Shown: positions 49,725 to 58,510, counted from the stretch's first letter. The stretch: DNA of 64,000 bases from Streptomyces sp. R44 (GCF_041053105.1 NZ_CP163444.1:6014001-6078000); one strand, 5' to 3'. Numbers and translations are program-made. Notes: a model not told the origin generated them from the sequence alone.

Positions 49725-51106
49725 GAGGCGTTGTCGGACCCGCCGCTAGGGACGGCGGTATTGCGCACGATGCCCGAGAGACTCACCGCCATGCCGAGCC
49801 TCGCCCCGGACTTCACCCGGAGTGTGCAAAGGCTTGCAAGACTCTGTCTCTCCTCGCCTCTCGGGATCTGGCATGCCGTGTCCGTGACGGGCTCGACCAC
49901 TCCACCGACACGTGGGCGGCGCGCAAACGGGAGCTGACCGCCCTCTCGTCGTCCCGGTGGGCGGGTTCGGTCACCTCGAACACGCATGACCAGTGGGGCC
50001 TGTCCCGGCGCGCCCAGCACGCGCATCTGCGGTCTCTGGACGCGGGTATCGGGATGCTCCGGCACCGGCTGTCGCTGCCGGTCGGGGAGAAGGGATCCCG
50101 GGGCAGGCCCGGCGGCGGGAACGAGACGATCCGTGTCACCCCCGACGGCGAGATCAGTATCAGGCTGCCCGCGCCGCTCGCCGGTCTGGCCAACGCGAAA
50201 CACGGCCGGTACGTCCTGGCCGCGAAGGTTTCGTTCTCGCATCGAGGCGAGGAGTGGCGCGACCGCGTCGCAGAGAACCGGGCTGTCGCTTACCGCATCC
50301 ACCTGGACGTGGTCCGTGGCCGCTGGTATCTCGACGCCTCCTGGACTCGTAAGGCCCTCCCCGTCGTCCCGCTCGCCACGCTCCGGGCCGGTGGAGTGGC
50401 CGGTGTGGACATGAACGCCGATCACCTCGCCGCCTGGCAGTCGGACGCTCATGGCAACCCGACCGGCCAGCCCGGCCGCTTCGACTACGACCTGACGGGT
50501 TCCACCGGCCACCGTGACGCCCAGCTCCGCCACGCCCTCACCCGCCTCCTGCACTGGGCTCAGGTGACCGGAGTGCAAGCGGTCGCCATCGAGGACCTCG
50601 ACTTCACCGACTCCACCACCCGCGAGAAACACGGCCACAGGAAGAGGTTCCGGCAGCTCGTCTCCGGCATCCCCACCGGGAAGCTCCGCGCATGCCTCGT
50701 GTCGATGTGCGCGGAAGCCGGTATCGGCGTGATCGCCGTCGACCCGGCCTGCACCTCGAAGTGGGGAGCGGAGCACTGGCAGAAGCCGCTAACTACGAAG
50801 AACCGCAAGACCAGCCGACATGCCGCCGCCGCGGTGGCGATCGGCAGACGCGCCCTTGGGCACCGGATCAGGCGACGGACGGCACCGCCCCACGACGACC
50901 AGAGCGATCGTCGTGGGCATCGGACCGCCCAGGCCCGACCCGATACCCGAGGACGTGAGGAAACCCGCCCCCGCGTACCCGGACCACGGACACGATCCGT
51001 GCAGCCGGACGCGGAGCGAACGCGGGGGACCAGCGCATCCAAAACCGTTCGGGATGCGCCAGTCGACCGGGTGTGGGTCCAAGACCCACTCCTGCTCACT
51101 GTTTAG
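49706..51106 (+). pseudogene. decayed TnpB-related (IS200/IS605-type) gene
   Basis: The frame encodes a TnpB-like RuvC core: GVDMNADHLAAWQSDAHGNP with catalytic Asp near residue 235, VAIEDLDF with Glu near 296, and AVDPACTSKWGAEHW followed by TSRHAAAAVAIGRRALGHRIRRR. In the Streptomyces relatives I recall, the last motif reads RHDAA, its Asp being the third RuvC residue; here it is Ala373, so cleavage should be lost. The N-terminal domain is mostly missing, as the homologous part starts near residue 50 (DLACRVRDGLDHSTDTWAARK). SRGRPGGGNETIRVTP appears to skip an internal segment. No TnpA partner is present. The frame starts inside the gltX terminator, so the true 5' end is unclear. Confidence 0.72.
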
Positions 51107-51125
51107 GGACGGTACCGTCGTCTCC

Positions 51126-51848
51126 ATGGCCATCCGCGCGGTGCTCTGGGACATCGACGACACGCTCTTCGACTACGCGAGCGCGGACCGGACCGGGATG
51201 CGGGCGCATCTCGCGGCCGAGGGACTGCTCGGGGCGTACGGCTCCGTCGAGGAGGCCCTGCGGCGCTGGAAGGAGCTCACGGAGCTGCACTGGCGCCGGT
51301 ACGAGGCCCGGGGCGGGGACTTCCGGGACCAGCGGCGCGACCGCGTACGGGACTTCCTCGGCCGGCCGGAGCTCACCGCCGCCGAGGCCGACGACTGGTT
51401 CGACCGGTACGTGGTCCATTACGAGGCCGCCTGGGAGCTCTTCCCCGACACCGTGCCCGTCCTCGACCTGCTGGCCCGTGACTACCGTCACGGGGTCCTG
51501 TCGAACTCCAGCATCCACAACCAGGACCACAAGCTCCGCGCGCTGGGCGTACGGGACCGCTTCGAGGCCGTCCTGTGCGCCGCCGAGCTCGGCGTGGCCA
51601 AGCCCGCCCCCGAGGCCTTCCACGCCGCCTGCACCGCCCTGGACCTGCGCCCCCACCAGGTGGCGTACGTCGGGGACCACCCGGACATCGACGCCCGGGG
51701 CGCGGTGGAGGCGGGCCTCCGCGGCATCTGGCTGGACCGCGCGGGGACCGGCGGAAGGCCCGAGCTGACCCGGATCACCGACCTCCGCCAGCTCCCCGCG
51801 CTGCTGCGTGCGGATACGCGTTTTGGAGCACCGTCCACCTTCGGGTAA
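51126..51848 (+). CDS. HAD-superfamily hydrolase
   Basis: A 240-residue HAD hydrolase, class I cap. Motif I is LWDIDDTLFDY (nucleophile and acid Asp near residues 9 and 11), motif II GVLSNSS, motif III Lys in GVAKPAPEAF, and motif IV VGDHPDIDARGAVEAG. Likely a phosphatase for a small phosphorylated metabolite. TACCGT (51113-51118) ends seven bases before the ATG with no Shine-Dalgarno, so it is probably leaderless. The decayed TnpB gene ends only 19 bases upstream. Confidence 0.9.
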   Translation: MAIRAVLWDIDDTLFDYASADRTGMRAHLAAEGLLGAYGSVEEALRRWKELTELHWRRYEARGGDFRDQRRDRVRDFLGRPELTAAEADDWFDRYVVHYEAAWELFPDTVPVLDLLARDYRHGVLSNSSIHNQDHKLRALGVRDRFEAVLCAAELGVAKPAPEAFHAACTALDLRPHQVAYVGDHPDIDARGAVEAGLRGIWLDRAGTGGRPELTRITDLRQLPALLRADTRFGAPSTFG

Positions 51849-51943
51849 TGTTCTTTCTGCGCCGAGGGGAACGGGCCGAAAGGCCGGAAAGCCCCGGAAG
51901 CGCAAGCCGAGCAAGATCCCTTCTCGAAGTGATCGCGCCCCGG

Positions 51944-52015
51944 TGGCCTATGGTGTAATTGGCAGCACGACTGATTCTGGTTCAGTTAGTCTTGGTTCGA
52001 GTCCAGGTAGGCCAG
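51944..52015 (+). tRNA. tRNA-Gln (anticodon CTG), copy 1
   Basis: Acceptor arms TGGCCTA/TAGGCCA, anticodon arm ACTGA-TTCTGGT-TCAGT with anticodon CTG, T-arm with TTCGAGT. The 3' CCA is not encoded. It differs from copy 2 by paired changes that keep the stems intact. Confidence 0.95.
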
Positions 52016-52056
52016 CTCGCAGAGCTCATCTGCAAACCGTGGATGGCATCCACAAA

Positions 52057-52129
52057 GCCCCCGTTGTGTAGCGGCCTAGCACGCCGCCCTCTCAAGGCGG
52101 TAGCGCCGGTTCGAATCCGGTCGGGGGTA
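52057..52129 (+). tRNA. tRNA-Glu (anticodon CTC), copy 1
   Basis: Begins GCCCCCG and ends CGGGGGTA; anticodon arm CCGCC-CTCTCAA-GGCGG with anticodon CTC; T-loop TTCGAAT. The 3' CCA is not encoded. Confidence 0.95.
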
Positions 52130-52190
52130 CAGATCCTTCCCGCAGGGTCACCTGGGTAGCTCCCGGTGGTACTGATGCAGGATCGCTAGG

Positions 52191-52263
52191 GCCCCCGTTG
52201 TGTAGCGGCCTAGCACGCCGCCCTCTCAAGGCGGTAGCGCCGGTTCGAATCCGGTCGGGGGTA
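52191..52263 (+). tRNA. tRNA-Glu (anticodon CTC), copy 2
   Basis: Identical over its whole length to the first tRNA-Glu copy. Confidence 0.95.
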
Positions 52264-52285
52264 CGACGCTGGTCTAACCACGTAT

Positions 52286-52357
52286 TGGTCTATGGTGTAA
52301 TTGGCAGCACGACTGATTCTGGTTCAGTTAGTCTAGGTTCGAGTCCTGGTAGACCAG
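52286..52357 (+). tRNA. tRNA-Gln (anticodon CTG), copy 2
   Basis: Acceptor arms TGGTCTA/TAGACCA. Compared with copy 1 the acceptor C-G pair is T-A, and a T-stem T-A pair is A-T; both are compensatory. Confidence 0.95.
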
Positions 52358-52401
52358 CTCGGATCCGAGGCGGTATTAATTTACCGCTTGTGTGATCCAA
52401 C

Positions 52402-52474
52402 GCCCCCGTTGTGTAGCGGCCTAGCACGCCGCCCTCTCAAGGCGGTAGCGCCGGTTCGAATCCGGTCGGGGGTA
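52402..52474 (+). tRNA. tRNA-Glu (anticodon CTC), copy 3
   Basis: Identical to the other two tRNA-Glu copies. It is the last gene of the tRNA cluster and is followed by a terminator seven bases later. Confidence 0.95.
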
Positions 52475-52480
52475 CCAGAC

Positions 52481-52514
52481 GAAGAAGCCCTTCCCTTCGG
52501 GGGAGGGCTTCTTC
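52481..52514 (+). terminator. tRNA cluster terminator
   Basis: GAAGAAGCCCTTCCC (52481-52495) pairs with GGGGAGGGCTTCTTC (52500-52514), one mismatch, loop TTCG. Confidence 0.85.
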
Positions 52515-52612
52515 GCTGTTCGCGTCCGCCCTCTGTGCGCGGGAACACAACTCCGGCCCACCGCTGCGGCGTTGGAGCGGTGGGCCGGTACGAACAGGAG
52601 GAACGGAGAAGC

Positions 52613-53329
52613 TCAGCCGTTGCGGCGGAGCGCCTCGGAGAGACGGGCGGCGGCATCGATGACCGCCTGGGCGTGCATACGGCCCGGGTGGCGCGTCAGA
52701 CGCTCGATCGGCCCGGAGACCGACACGGCGGCCACCACGCGGTTCGAGGGGCCGCGTACGGGCGCGGAGACGGACGCGACGCCCGGCTCCCGCTCACCGA
52801 TCGACTGGGCCCAGCCACGGCGCCGTACGCCCGACAGGGCCGTCGCCGTGAAGCGGGCGCCCTGGAGGCCGCGGTGCAGCCGCTCGGGCTCCTCCCAGGC
52901 CATCAGGATCTGCGCGGACGAGCCGGCCTTCATGGTCAGCGTCGAGCCGACCGGGACCGTGTCCCGCAGGCCCGAGAGCCGCTCGGCCGCCGCCACGCAG
53001 ATGCGCATGTCGCCCTGGCGCCGGTAGAGCTGGGCGCTCTCGCCGGTGACATCGCGCAGATGCGTCAGAACCGGGCCCGCGGTCGCGAGCAGGCGGTCCT
53101 CGCCGGCCGCGGCGGCGAGCTCCGCCAGGCGCGGTCCGAGGATGAACCGGCCCTGCATGTCACGCGCCACCATCCGGTGGTGTTCCAGTGCCACGGCCAG
53201 TCGGTGGGCCGTGGGTCGTGCGAGTCCCGTCGCCGCGACCAGTCCTGCGAGGGTGGCCGGACCGGACTCCAGGGCGCTCAGGACAAGGGCTGCCTTGTCG
53301 AGAACGCCTACGCCGCTAGAGTTGTCCAT
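52613..53329 (-). CDS. ndgR: IclR-family regulator NdgR
   Basis: A 238-residue IclR protein, exactly the length recalled for NdgR, the amino-acid-dependent growth and antibiotic regulator that controls leuCD and other amino-acid genes in Streptomyces. The N-terminal winged helix (VLDKAALVLSALESGPATLA, then ATGLARPTAHRLAVALEHHRMV) is followed by the GAF-like effector domain (SGLRDTVPVGSTLTMKAGSSAQ, then RRRGWAQSIGEREPGVASVSAPV). It is divergent from leuC. A palindrome lies between the -35 and -10 of its own promoter, which fits autorepression. Confidence 0.94.
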   Translation of the reverse strand: MDNSSGVGVLDKAALVLSALESGPATLAGLVAATGLARPTAHRLAVALEHHRMVARDMQGRFILGPRLAELAAAAGEDRLLATAGPVLTHLRDVTGESAQLYRRQGDMRICVAAAERLSGLRDTVPVGSTLTMKAGSSAQILMAWEEPERLHRGLQGARFTATALSGVRRRGWAQSIGEREPGVASVSAPVRGPSNRVVAAVSVSGPIERLTRHPGRMHAQAVIDAAARLSEALRRNG

Positions 53330-53341
53330 GCAACGATATTC

Positions 53342-53362
53342 GCGTCTCACTCTGTGAAACGC
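53342..53362. promoter_or_regulatory. probable NdgR operator
   Basis: GCGTCTCAC (53342-53350) and GTGAAACGC (53354-53362) form a 9-base dyad with one mismatch and a 3-base centre. On the minus strand TTGCGT (53364-53359) and AATATC just beyond the dyad, 18 bases apart, make a promoter for ndgR with the dyad in its spacer. leuC lies 108 bases away on the other side. Confidence 0.6.
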
Positions 53363-53469
53363 AAGTTCAATTTTTCTCGGAACCTGTGACCCTGGAGATG
53401 CGGCCGCACAACGGCCCGCGAAACGGGTCTCTAGTTGTGCCGGCGTAGACGTCGGCCGGAGGGAAAGCG

Positions 53470-54894
53470 ATGGGTAGGACACTCGCGGAGAAGGTCTGGG
53501 ACGACCACGTCGTCCGGCGCGCCGAGGGCGAGCCCGACCTCCTCTTCATCGATCTGCACCTGCTGCACGAGGTCACCAGCCCGCAGGCCTTCGACGGCCT
53601 CCGGCAGAACGGCCGGCAGGTGCGGCGCCTCGACCTCACCATCGCCACCGAGGACCACAACACCCCGACCCTCGACATCGACAAGCCGATCGCGGACCCG
53701 GTCTCCCGAGCCCAGCTGGAGACCCTCCGCAAGAACTGTGCCGAGTTCGGCGTCCGGCTGCACCCGCTGGGCGACGTCGAGCAGGGCGTCGTCCACGTCG
53801 TGGGACCCCAGCTGGGTCTGACCCAGCCCGGCACCACCGTGGTCTGCGGCGACTCGCACACCTCCACGCACGGCGCCTTCGGCGCGCTGGCGTTCGGCAT
53901 CGGCACCAGCCAGGTCGAGCACGTGCTGGCCACCCAGACGCTGCCGCTGGCCCGCCCGAAGACCATGGCCATCACGGTCGACGGCGAGCTGCCCGAGGAC
54001 GTGACCGCCAAGGACCTGATCCTGGCGATCATCGCGAAGATCGGCACCGGCGGCGGCCAGGGCTACATCCTGGAGTACCGCGGCTCCGCCATCGAGAAGC
54101 TCTCGATGGAGGCCCGGATGACCATCTGCAACATGTCGATCGAGGCCGGCGCCCGCGCGGGCATGATCGCCCCCGACGAGACCACCTTCGCCTATCTGAA
54201 GGGCCGCGCCCACGCCCCCGAGGGCGAGGACTGGGACGCCGCCGTCGCGTACTGGAAGACCCTGAAGTCCGACGAGGACGCGGTCTTCGACGCCGAGGTC
54301 GTCATCGACGCCGCCGCGCTGGCGCCGTTCGTCACCTGGGGCACCAACCCCGGCCAGGGCGCGCCGCTTTCGGCGAACGTCCCCGACCCGGCTTCGTACG
54401 AAGACGCTTCGGAGCGCCTGGCCGCCGAAAAGGCCCTGGAGTACATGGGGTTGACCGCCGGACAGCCGCTGCGCGACATCAAGGTCGACACCGTCTTCGT
54501 AGGCTCCTGCACCAACGGCCGCATCGAGGACCTGCGCAACGCCGCCGCCCTCCTGGAGGGCCGCAAGGTCGCCGACGGCGTCCGCATGCTGGTCGTCCCC
54601 GGCTCGGTCCGGGTCGCCCTGCAGGCCGTCGAAGAGGGCCTGGACAAGGTCTTCAAGGAGGCCGGCGCCGAATGGCGGCACGCGGGCTGCTCGATGTGCC
54701 TGGGCATGAACCCCGACCAACTGGCGCCCGGTGAGCGCTCCGCGTCCACCTCCAACCGCAACTTCGAGGGCCGGCAGGGCAAGGGCGGCCGGACGCACCT
54801 GGTCTCCCCCCAGGTCGCCGCCGCCACCGCCGTCCTGGGCCACCTGGCCTCCCCGGCCGATCTGTCCGACGTCGCCACCACCGCGGGGGTCTGA
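53470..54894 (+). CDS. leuC: 3-isopropylmalate dehydratase, large subunit
   Basis: A 474-residue aconitase-family protein that with LeuD isomerises 2- to 3-isopropylmalate in leucine synthesis. The [4Fe-4S] cluster cysteines are C347 ([15 protein letters not shown]) and C407/C410 ([13 protein letters not shown]). The N-terminus ([35 protein letters not shown]) and [31 protein letters not shown] are typical. GGAGGGAAAG precedes the ATG. It is co-transcribed with leuD and is probably under NdgR control from the divergent gene. Confidence 0.97.
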   Translation: MGRTLAEKVWDDHVVRRAEGEPDLLFIDLHLLHEVTSPQAFDGLRQNGRQVRRLDLTIATEDHNTPTLDIDKPIADPVSRAQLETLRKNCAEFGVRLHPLGDVEQGVVHVVGPQLGLTQPGTTVVCGDSHTSTHGAFGALAFGIGTSQVEHVLATQTLPLARPKTMAITVDGELPEDVTAKDLILAIIAKIGTGGGQGYILEYRGSAIEKLSMEARMTICNMSIEAGARAGMIAPDETTFAYLKGRAHAPEGEDWDAAVAYWKTLKSDEDAVFDAEVVIDAAALAPFVTWGTNPGQGAPLSANVPDPASYEDASERLAAEKALEYMGLTAGQPLRDIKVDTVFVGSCTNGRIEDLRNAAALLEGRKVADGVRMLVVPGSVRVALQAVEEGLDKVFKEAGAEWRHAGCSMCLGMNPDQLAPGERSASTSNRNFEGRQGKGGRTHLVSPQVAAATAVLGHLASPADLSDVATTAGV

Positions 54895-54900
54895 GGAACC

Positions 54901-55494
54901 ATGGAAGCTTTCACCACGCACACCGGCCGGGCCGTCCCGCTGCGCCGCAGCAACGTCGACACCGACCAGATCATCCCGGCGCACTGGCTGAAGAAGGTCA
55001 CCCGCGACGGCTTCGAGGACGGTCTCTTCGAGGCCTGGCGCAAGGACTCCGAGTTCGTCCTCAACCGCCCGGAGCGGCAGGGCGCCACGGTCCTGGTCGC
55101 CGGCCCCGACTTCGGCACCGGCTCCTCCCGCGAGCACGCCGTCTGGGCGCTCCAGAACTACGGCTTCCAGGCCGTCATCTCCTCCCGCTTCGCCGACATC
55201 TTCCGCGGCAACTCGCTGAAGAACGGCCTGCTGACCGTCGTCCTCCCGCAGGAGACGGTGGACGCGCTCTGGGAGCTGACCGAGGCCGACCCGACCGCCG
55301 AGATCACCGTCGACCTGGAGGCCCGCAAGGTCCTGGCCGCCGGGATCGACGCCGACTTCGAGCTCGACGAGAACGCCCGCTGGCGTCTGCTGAACGGTCT
55401 CGACGACATCAGCCTCACCCTTCAGAACGAAGCCGACATCGCGGCCTACGAGGCGGCTCGACCGGCCTACAAGCCCCGTACAATTACGGTCTGA
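54901..55494 (+). CDS. leuD: 3-isopropylmalate dehydratase, small subunit
   Basis: A 197-residue swivel-domain subunit. Signatures: [73 protein letters not shown]. It starts six bases after the leuC stop, with TGAGGAACC serving as a weak ribosome-binding site. It completes the isomerase with LeuC. A strong hairpin follows 15 bases after the stop. Confidence 0.97.
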   Translation: MEAFTTHTGRAVPLRRSNVDTDQIIPAHWLKKVTRDGFEDGLFEAWRKDSEFVLNRPERQGATVLVAGPDFGTGSSREHAVWALQNYGFQAVISSRFADIFRGNSLKNGLLTVVLPQETVDALWELTEADPTAEITVDLEARKVLAAGIDADFELDENARWRLLNGLDDISLTLQNEADIAAYEAARPAYKPRTITV

Positions 55495-55509
55495 GCAGCG
55501 CTTTTCCAC

Positions 55510-55545
55510 GACTGCGCCCCCCACCGCCCGGTGGGGGGCGCAGTC
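55510..55545 (+). terminator. leuCD terminator
   Basis: GACTGCGCCCCCCACC (55510-55525) and GGTGGGGGGCGCAGTC (55530-55545) are perfect 16-base arms with a 4-base loop. Confidence 0.88.
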
Positions 55546-55598
55546 GCTTGTTGAGACCCTGTCGGGCGACAACTCGCCCTAGATGGCACAATCGGTGC

Positions 55599-55826
55599 AT
55601 GGAACGCGACAGCCAACTCGAGCTCTACGAGGCAGTCGCCGCCCGATTGAAGGAAGCGCACACAAGGGTGCGCTCACTGCAAGTCCCGGAGGGCGTAAGG
55701 ATGGCGCTGTCCCGGAAGCTGCTGGTCGTCACGGCAGCGGCGAAGCACGATCTCAAGGACGCGGCAACGCGTCTCGACCGGTTGATGAAGGACCTCGATG
55801 AGGGCCGATTCCCAGAGGACGACTGA
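55599..55826 (+). CDS. small conserved-looking helical protein, unknown function
   Basis: A 75-residue, largely alpha-helical protein (ERDSQLELYEAVAARLKEAHTRV, then a Lys/Leu-rich helix and DLDEGRFPEDD). Charge pattern and length suggest a coiled-coil hairpin. CACAAT (55587-55592) ends six bases before the ATG and there is no Shine-Dalgarno, so leaderless expression is likely. Third codon positions are less G/C-biased than in neighbours, but the frame is clean and the position between leuD and hupS matches what I recall of S. coelicolor (SCO5555-like). I do not recognise a family. Confidence 0.68.
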   Translation: MERDSQLELYEAVAARLKEAHTRVRSLQVPEGVRMALSRKLLVVTAAAKHDLKDAATRLDRLMKDLDEGRFPEDD

Positions 55827-55888
55827 CACCAGGAACTCCGCAACGGGACTTCCGCGTTGCGGCACTAGGGTGATTAGACCGTTTCGTG

Positions 55889-55917
55889 TTTGATTTGCGG
55901 TATATACATGCCTAACG
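55889..55917 (+). promoter_or_regulatory. hupS promoter
   Basis: TTGATT (55889-55894) and TAACGT (55912-55917) are 17 bases apart, in an AT-rich stretch before hupS. A transcript start near 55924 leaves a leader of about 45 bases with GAAGGGG near the GTG. Confidence 0.6.
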
Positions 55918-55969
55918 TGCGAAAAAGCTTGAACACTTTCGTTCTGGCAATGTCTCCGAAGGGGAAGAC

Positions 55970-56662
55970 GTGAACAAGGCGCAGCTCGTAGAAGCGATTG
56001 CCGACAAGATGGGCGGTCGTCAGCAGGCCGCCGAAGCCGTCGACCACGTGCTCGACGCCATCGTGCGTGCCGTGGTGGCCGGCGACCGGGTCTCGGTCAC
56101 GGGTTTCGGCTCGTTCGAGAAGGTCGACCGGCCCGCCCGCTACGCCCGCAACCCGCAGACGGGTGAGCGGGTCCGGGTCAAGAAGACCTCCGTCCCGCGC
56201 TTCCGTGCAGGTCAGGGCTTCAAGGACCTGGTCAGCGGCTCGAAGAAGCTCCCCAAGGGCGGCGAGGTCTCCGTCAAGAAGGCCCCCAAGGGCAGCCTCA
56301 CCGGTGGCGCCTCCGCGACCGTGAAGAAGGCCGCCGCCAAGAAGGCCACCACCGCCAAGAAGGCCGCCGCGAAGAAGGCGACCCCGGCGAAGAAGGCCAC
56401 CACGGCCGCCGCCAAGAAGGTGACGCCGGCGAAGAAGACCACCGCGGCCGCCAAGAAGGCGACCCCCGCGAAGAAGGCCACCACGGCCGCGGCGAAGAAG
56501 ACCACCGCCGCCGCCAAGAAGACCACCACGGCCGCCGCGGCCAAGAAGACGGTCGCCAAGAAGACCGCTCCGGCCAAGAAGGCCACGGCGAAGAAGGCGC
56601 CCGCCAAGAAGACGACGGCGCGCAAGACCACCGCCGCCAAGAAGACCGCCGCCAAGAAGTAG
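55970..56662 (+). CDS. hupS: HU-family nucleoid protein with Lys/Ala-rich tail, HupS
   Basis: A 230-residue protein. Residues 1-92 are a standard HU domain (MNKAQLVEAIADKMG, then VTGFGSFEKVDRPARYARNPQTGE and the DNA-intercalating arm, ending FRAGQGFKDLVSG). The remaining 130 residues are a histone H1-like tail of KKATTAKKAA and PAKK repeats. This two-part layout is specific to actinobacteria; in Streptomyces HupS compacts spore nucleoids, whereas HupA lacks the tail. The GTG start follows GAAGGGGAAG. The tail's codons are themselves repetitive, so its length may vary between strains. Confidence 0.96.
   Translation: MNKAQLVEAIADKMGGRQQAAEAVDHVLDAIVRAVVAGDRVSVTGFGSFEKVDRPARYARNPQTGERVRVKKTSVPRFRAGQGFKDLVSGSKKLPKGGEVSVKKAPKGSLTGGASATVKKAAAKKATTAKKAAAKKATPAKKATTAAAKKVTPAKKTTAAAKKATPAKKATTAAAKKTTAAAKKTTTAAAAKKTVAKKTAPAKKATAKKAPAKKTTARKTTAAKKTAAKK
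56323..56660 (+). repeat. Lys/Ala coding repeats in hupS
   Basis: AAGAAGGCC and AAGAAGACC units recur with GCC/ACC/CCG spacers, encoding variants of KKATPAKKATTAA. This is a low-complexity tract prone to slippage and alignment error. Confidence 0.85.
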
Positions 56663-56682
56663 GACGCGCGGTACCGACCCGC

Positions 56683-56715
56683 CGGGCCGGGCTTCCCCTC
56701 GGGGAGCCCGGCCCG
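56683..56715 (+). terminator. hupS terminator
   Basis: CGGGCCGGGCTTCCCC (56683-56698) pairs with GGGGAGCCCGGCCCG (56701-56715), with one bulge. Confidence 0.75.
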
Positions 56716-56744
56716 CGGCGCGTCCGGACGCCCCGACGGGCGTC

Positions 56745-56954
56745 TCAGAACGTCTGCAGCGTCACCAGCGTGATCCGGAGTCCCGCGCCCGAGGTGCCGG
56801 GCTCGGCCTCGATCCGCACCCGCTGCCCCGGCCGCAGCAGCCGCAGCCCGCCCGCCTCGAAGGCCTCCGCCCCGAACTCCACGGGGGTGCCGTCGTCGAG
56901 CAGCACACTGCCGCTGCGGGTCTCGGGGTCGTACGTGAACGCGGTCGCCTGCAT
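56745..56954 (-). CDS. small OB-fold-like (cold-shock-like) protein
   Basis: A 69-residue protein: MQATAFTYDPETRSGSVLLDDGTPVEFGAEAFEAGGLRLLRPGQRV, then an EPG loop and ITLVTL. The pattern of five short strands with GSVLLDDGTPVEF and LRPGQRV resembles cold-shock/S1 OB-folds, but the RNA-binding aromatic motifs of true CspA are absent. It reads toward hupS and is adjacent to cofC on the same strand, ten bases downstream of its stop. Function is unknown. Confidence 0.72.
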   Translation of the reverse strand: MQATAFTYDPETRSGSVLLDDGTPVEFGAEAFEAGGLRLLRPGQRVRIEAEPGTSGAGLRITLVTLQTF

Positions 56955-56964
56955 GGACCGCAGC

Positions 56965-57630
56965 CTATCCGGCCGCCGTCAGCCACCGGGCGGCCGTCCG
57001 CGGACCGAGCCCCAGCGCCAGGGCCGCCGCCAGATCCTCCCCGGTGTCCACGTCCCGGCGTACGGAATCCACCCCCGCGAGCCGGATTTCCACCGCGCCC
57101 GAAGACAAATGCCGCCGCCTCGACGCGCCCCCGAATGCCGGTTCCAATTCCACCCCCGGAGCCGCCGAGAGGAATGTCGTACCTATTTCGGCGGCATCCG
57201 CGAGAAATGCCCGCGGAAAATTGCCGGCCGCGTCCAGGACCCGGGCCAGCTCCGCGGGCCGCAGCGCGGGAAGGTCCGCGTTGAGCGCCGCCACGCGCGC
57301 GTGCGGCCGCCCCGCCCGCACCGCACGGGCCCCGTGCGCGAGCGCCGCGTTGAGCCCGGCGGCGGGGGAGTCCGGCACGATACGCGCCCCCAGGGCCGCC
57401 AGGGCGGCGGCGGCCACGGGATCGTCCGTGACGACCGCCACATCCCGTACGCGTGCGCAGTTCAGCACCGCCCCCACGGTGTCCTCGGCGAACGCCAGCG
57501 CGAGCCGGGGGCGCAGCCGCGCTCCCGCCGCGGCGGCGAGCCTGCTCTTCGCCAGGGCAAGGGGCTTCAGGGGTACGACCAGGGACCAGCCGTCGTCGGC
57601 GTCGGTGTGCGTCGGGTGCAGCGGCTTCAT
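56965..57630 (-). CDS. cofC: 2-phospho-L-lactate (phosphoenolpyruvate) guanylyltransferase
   Basis: A 221-residue nucleotidyltransferase. The ATG at 57630 (MKPLHPTHTDADDGWSLVVPLKPLALAKSRL) is chosen; the frame runs further back over the acyltransferase gene as a shadow. Features: VVPLKPLALAKSRLA, AFAEDTVGAVLNCARVRDVAVVTDD, NAALAHGA, and VAALNADLPALRPAEL, whose Asp is the catalytic metal ligand. CofC/FbiD makes the GPP- or LPPG precursor for cofactor F420, widely used in actinobacteria. The other F420 genes are not in the window. Confidence 0.9.
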   Translation of the reverse strand: MKPLHPTHTDADDGWSLVVPLKPLALAKSRLAAAAGARLRPRLALAFAEDTVGAVLNCARVRDVAVVTDDPVAAAALAALGARIVPDSPAAGLNAALAHGARAVRAGRPHARVAALNADLPALRPAELARVLDAAGNFPRAFLADAAEIGTTFLSAAPGVELEPAFGGASRRRHLSSGAVEIRLAGVDSVRRDVDTGEDLAAALALGLGPRTAARWLTAAG

Positions 57631-57757
57631 CGGGGCCCATTCTGTCCCGCCCACGCGGTCCGCCGGAGTCCCCGGGGCGTACGGTGTCACTCGACAGACC
57701 AGGAGCATGGGGCGACACTTGACCCCCTGCCAGCCAGTCCCGGAGAAAGGTGTCCGA

Positions 57758-58510
57758 GTGCCCCGCCGCAGAATCGGCTTCTGGTACCGCCTCGCGGCGG
57801 TCATCGCCAAACCCCCCCTGGTGGTTCTGTTCAAGCGGGACTGGCGCGGTATGGAGCACATTCCGGCCGACGGTGGTTTCATCACCGCCGTCAACCACAA
57901 CTCCTACCTGGACCCGCTGTCCTACGCGCACTACCAGTACAACACCGGTCGCGTCCCGCGGTTCCTCGCCAAGGCCGGCCTCTTCAAGGGCGGCTTCGTC
58001 GCCACCATGCTCCGCAACACGGGCCAGATCCCCGTCTACCGCGAGACGACCAACGCGCTGGACGCCTTCCGCGCCGCCGTCGACGCCATCGAGCGCGGCG
58101 AGTGCGTCGCCTTCTACCCCGAGGGCACCCTCACCCGCGACCCCGAGATGTGGCCCATGGCCGGCAAGACCGGCGCCGCCCGCGTCGCGCTGCTCACCAA
58201 GGTCCCCGTCATTCCGGTGGCCCAGTGGGGCGCCAACCTCGCGATGCCGCCGTACGCCAAGGAGAACAAGTTCCGGCTGTTCCCCCGCAAGACGCTGATC
58301 GTGCAGGCCGGACCGCCCGTCGACCTCTCCCGCTTCGACGGCCTGGAGCCCTCGCCCGAGGTCCTCCGCGAGGCCACCGAGGTCATCATGGCCGCCATCA
58401 CCGCCCTCCTGGAGGAGGTCCGCGGCGAGAAGGCGCCCGCCGAACCGTACGACCACCGCAAGGCCCGCCTGGAGCAGCGGCGCAAGGCCGCCGGGGAGGG
58501 CACCAAGTGA
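57758..58510 (+). CDS. plsC: 1-acyl-sn-glycerol-3-phosphate acyltransferase
   Basis: A 250-residue PlsC-family acyltransferase that makes phosphatidic acid at the membrane. The catalytic box is NHNSYLD (HxxxxD) near residue 48, followed by RNTGQIPVYRE, FYPEGTLTRD (PEGT) and PVIPVAQWG. A hydrophobic N-terminal segment (IGFWYRLAAVIAKPPLVVLF) anchors it. GTG at 57758 follows GGAGAAAGG by eight bases. Its TGA overlaps the gpsA GTG (GTGA), so phospholipid acylation and glycerol-3-phosphate supply are translationally coupled. Confidence 0.92.
   Translation: MPRRRIGFWYRLAAVIAKPPLVVLFKRDWRGMEHIPADGGFITAVNHNSYLDPLSYAHYQYNTGRVPRFLAKAGLFKGGFVATMLRNTGQIPVYRETTNALDAFRAAVDAIERGECVAFYPEGTLTRDPEMWPMAGKTGAARVALLTKVPVIPVAQWGANLAMPPYAKENKFRLFPRKTLIVQAGPPVDLSRFDGLEPSPEVLREATEVIMAAITALLEEVRGEKAPAEPYDHRKARLEQRRKAAGEGTK

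Noticed and set aside
52057..52474. Repeated 73-base units considered as a direct-repeat array
   Set aside because: They are tRNA-Glu genes with full cloverleaf structure.
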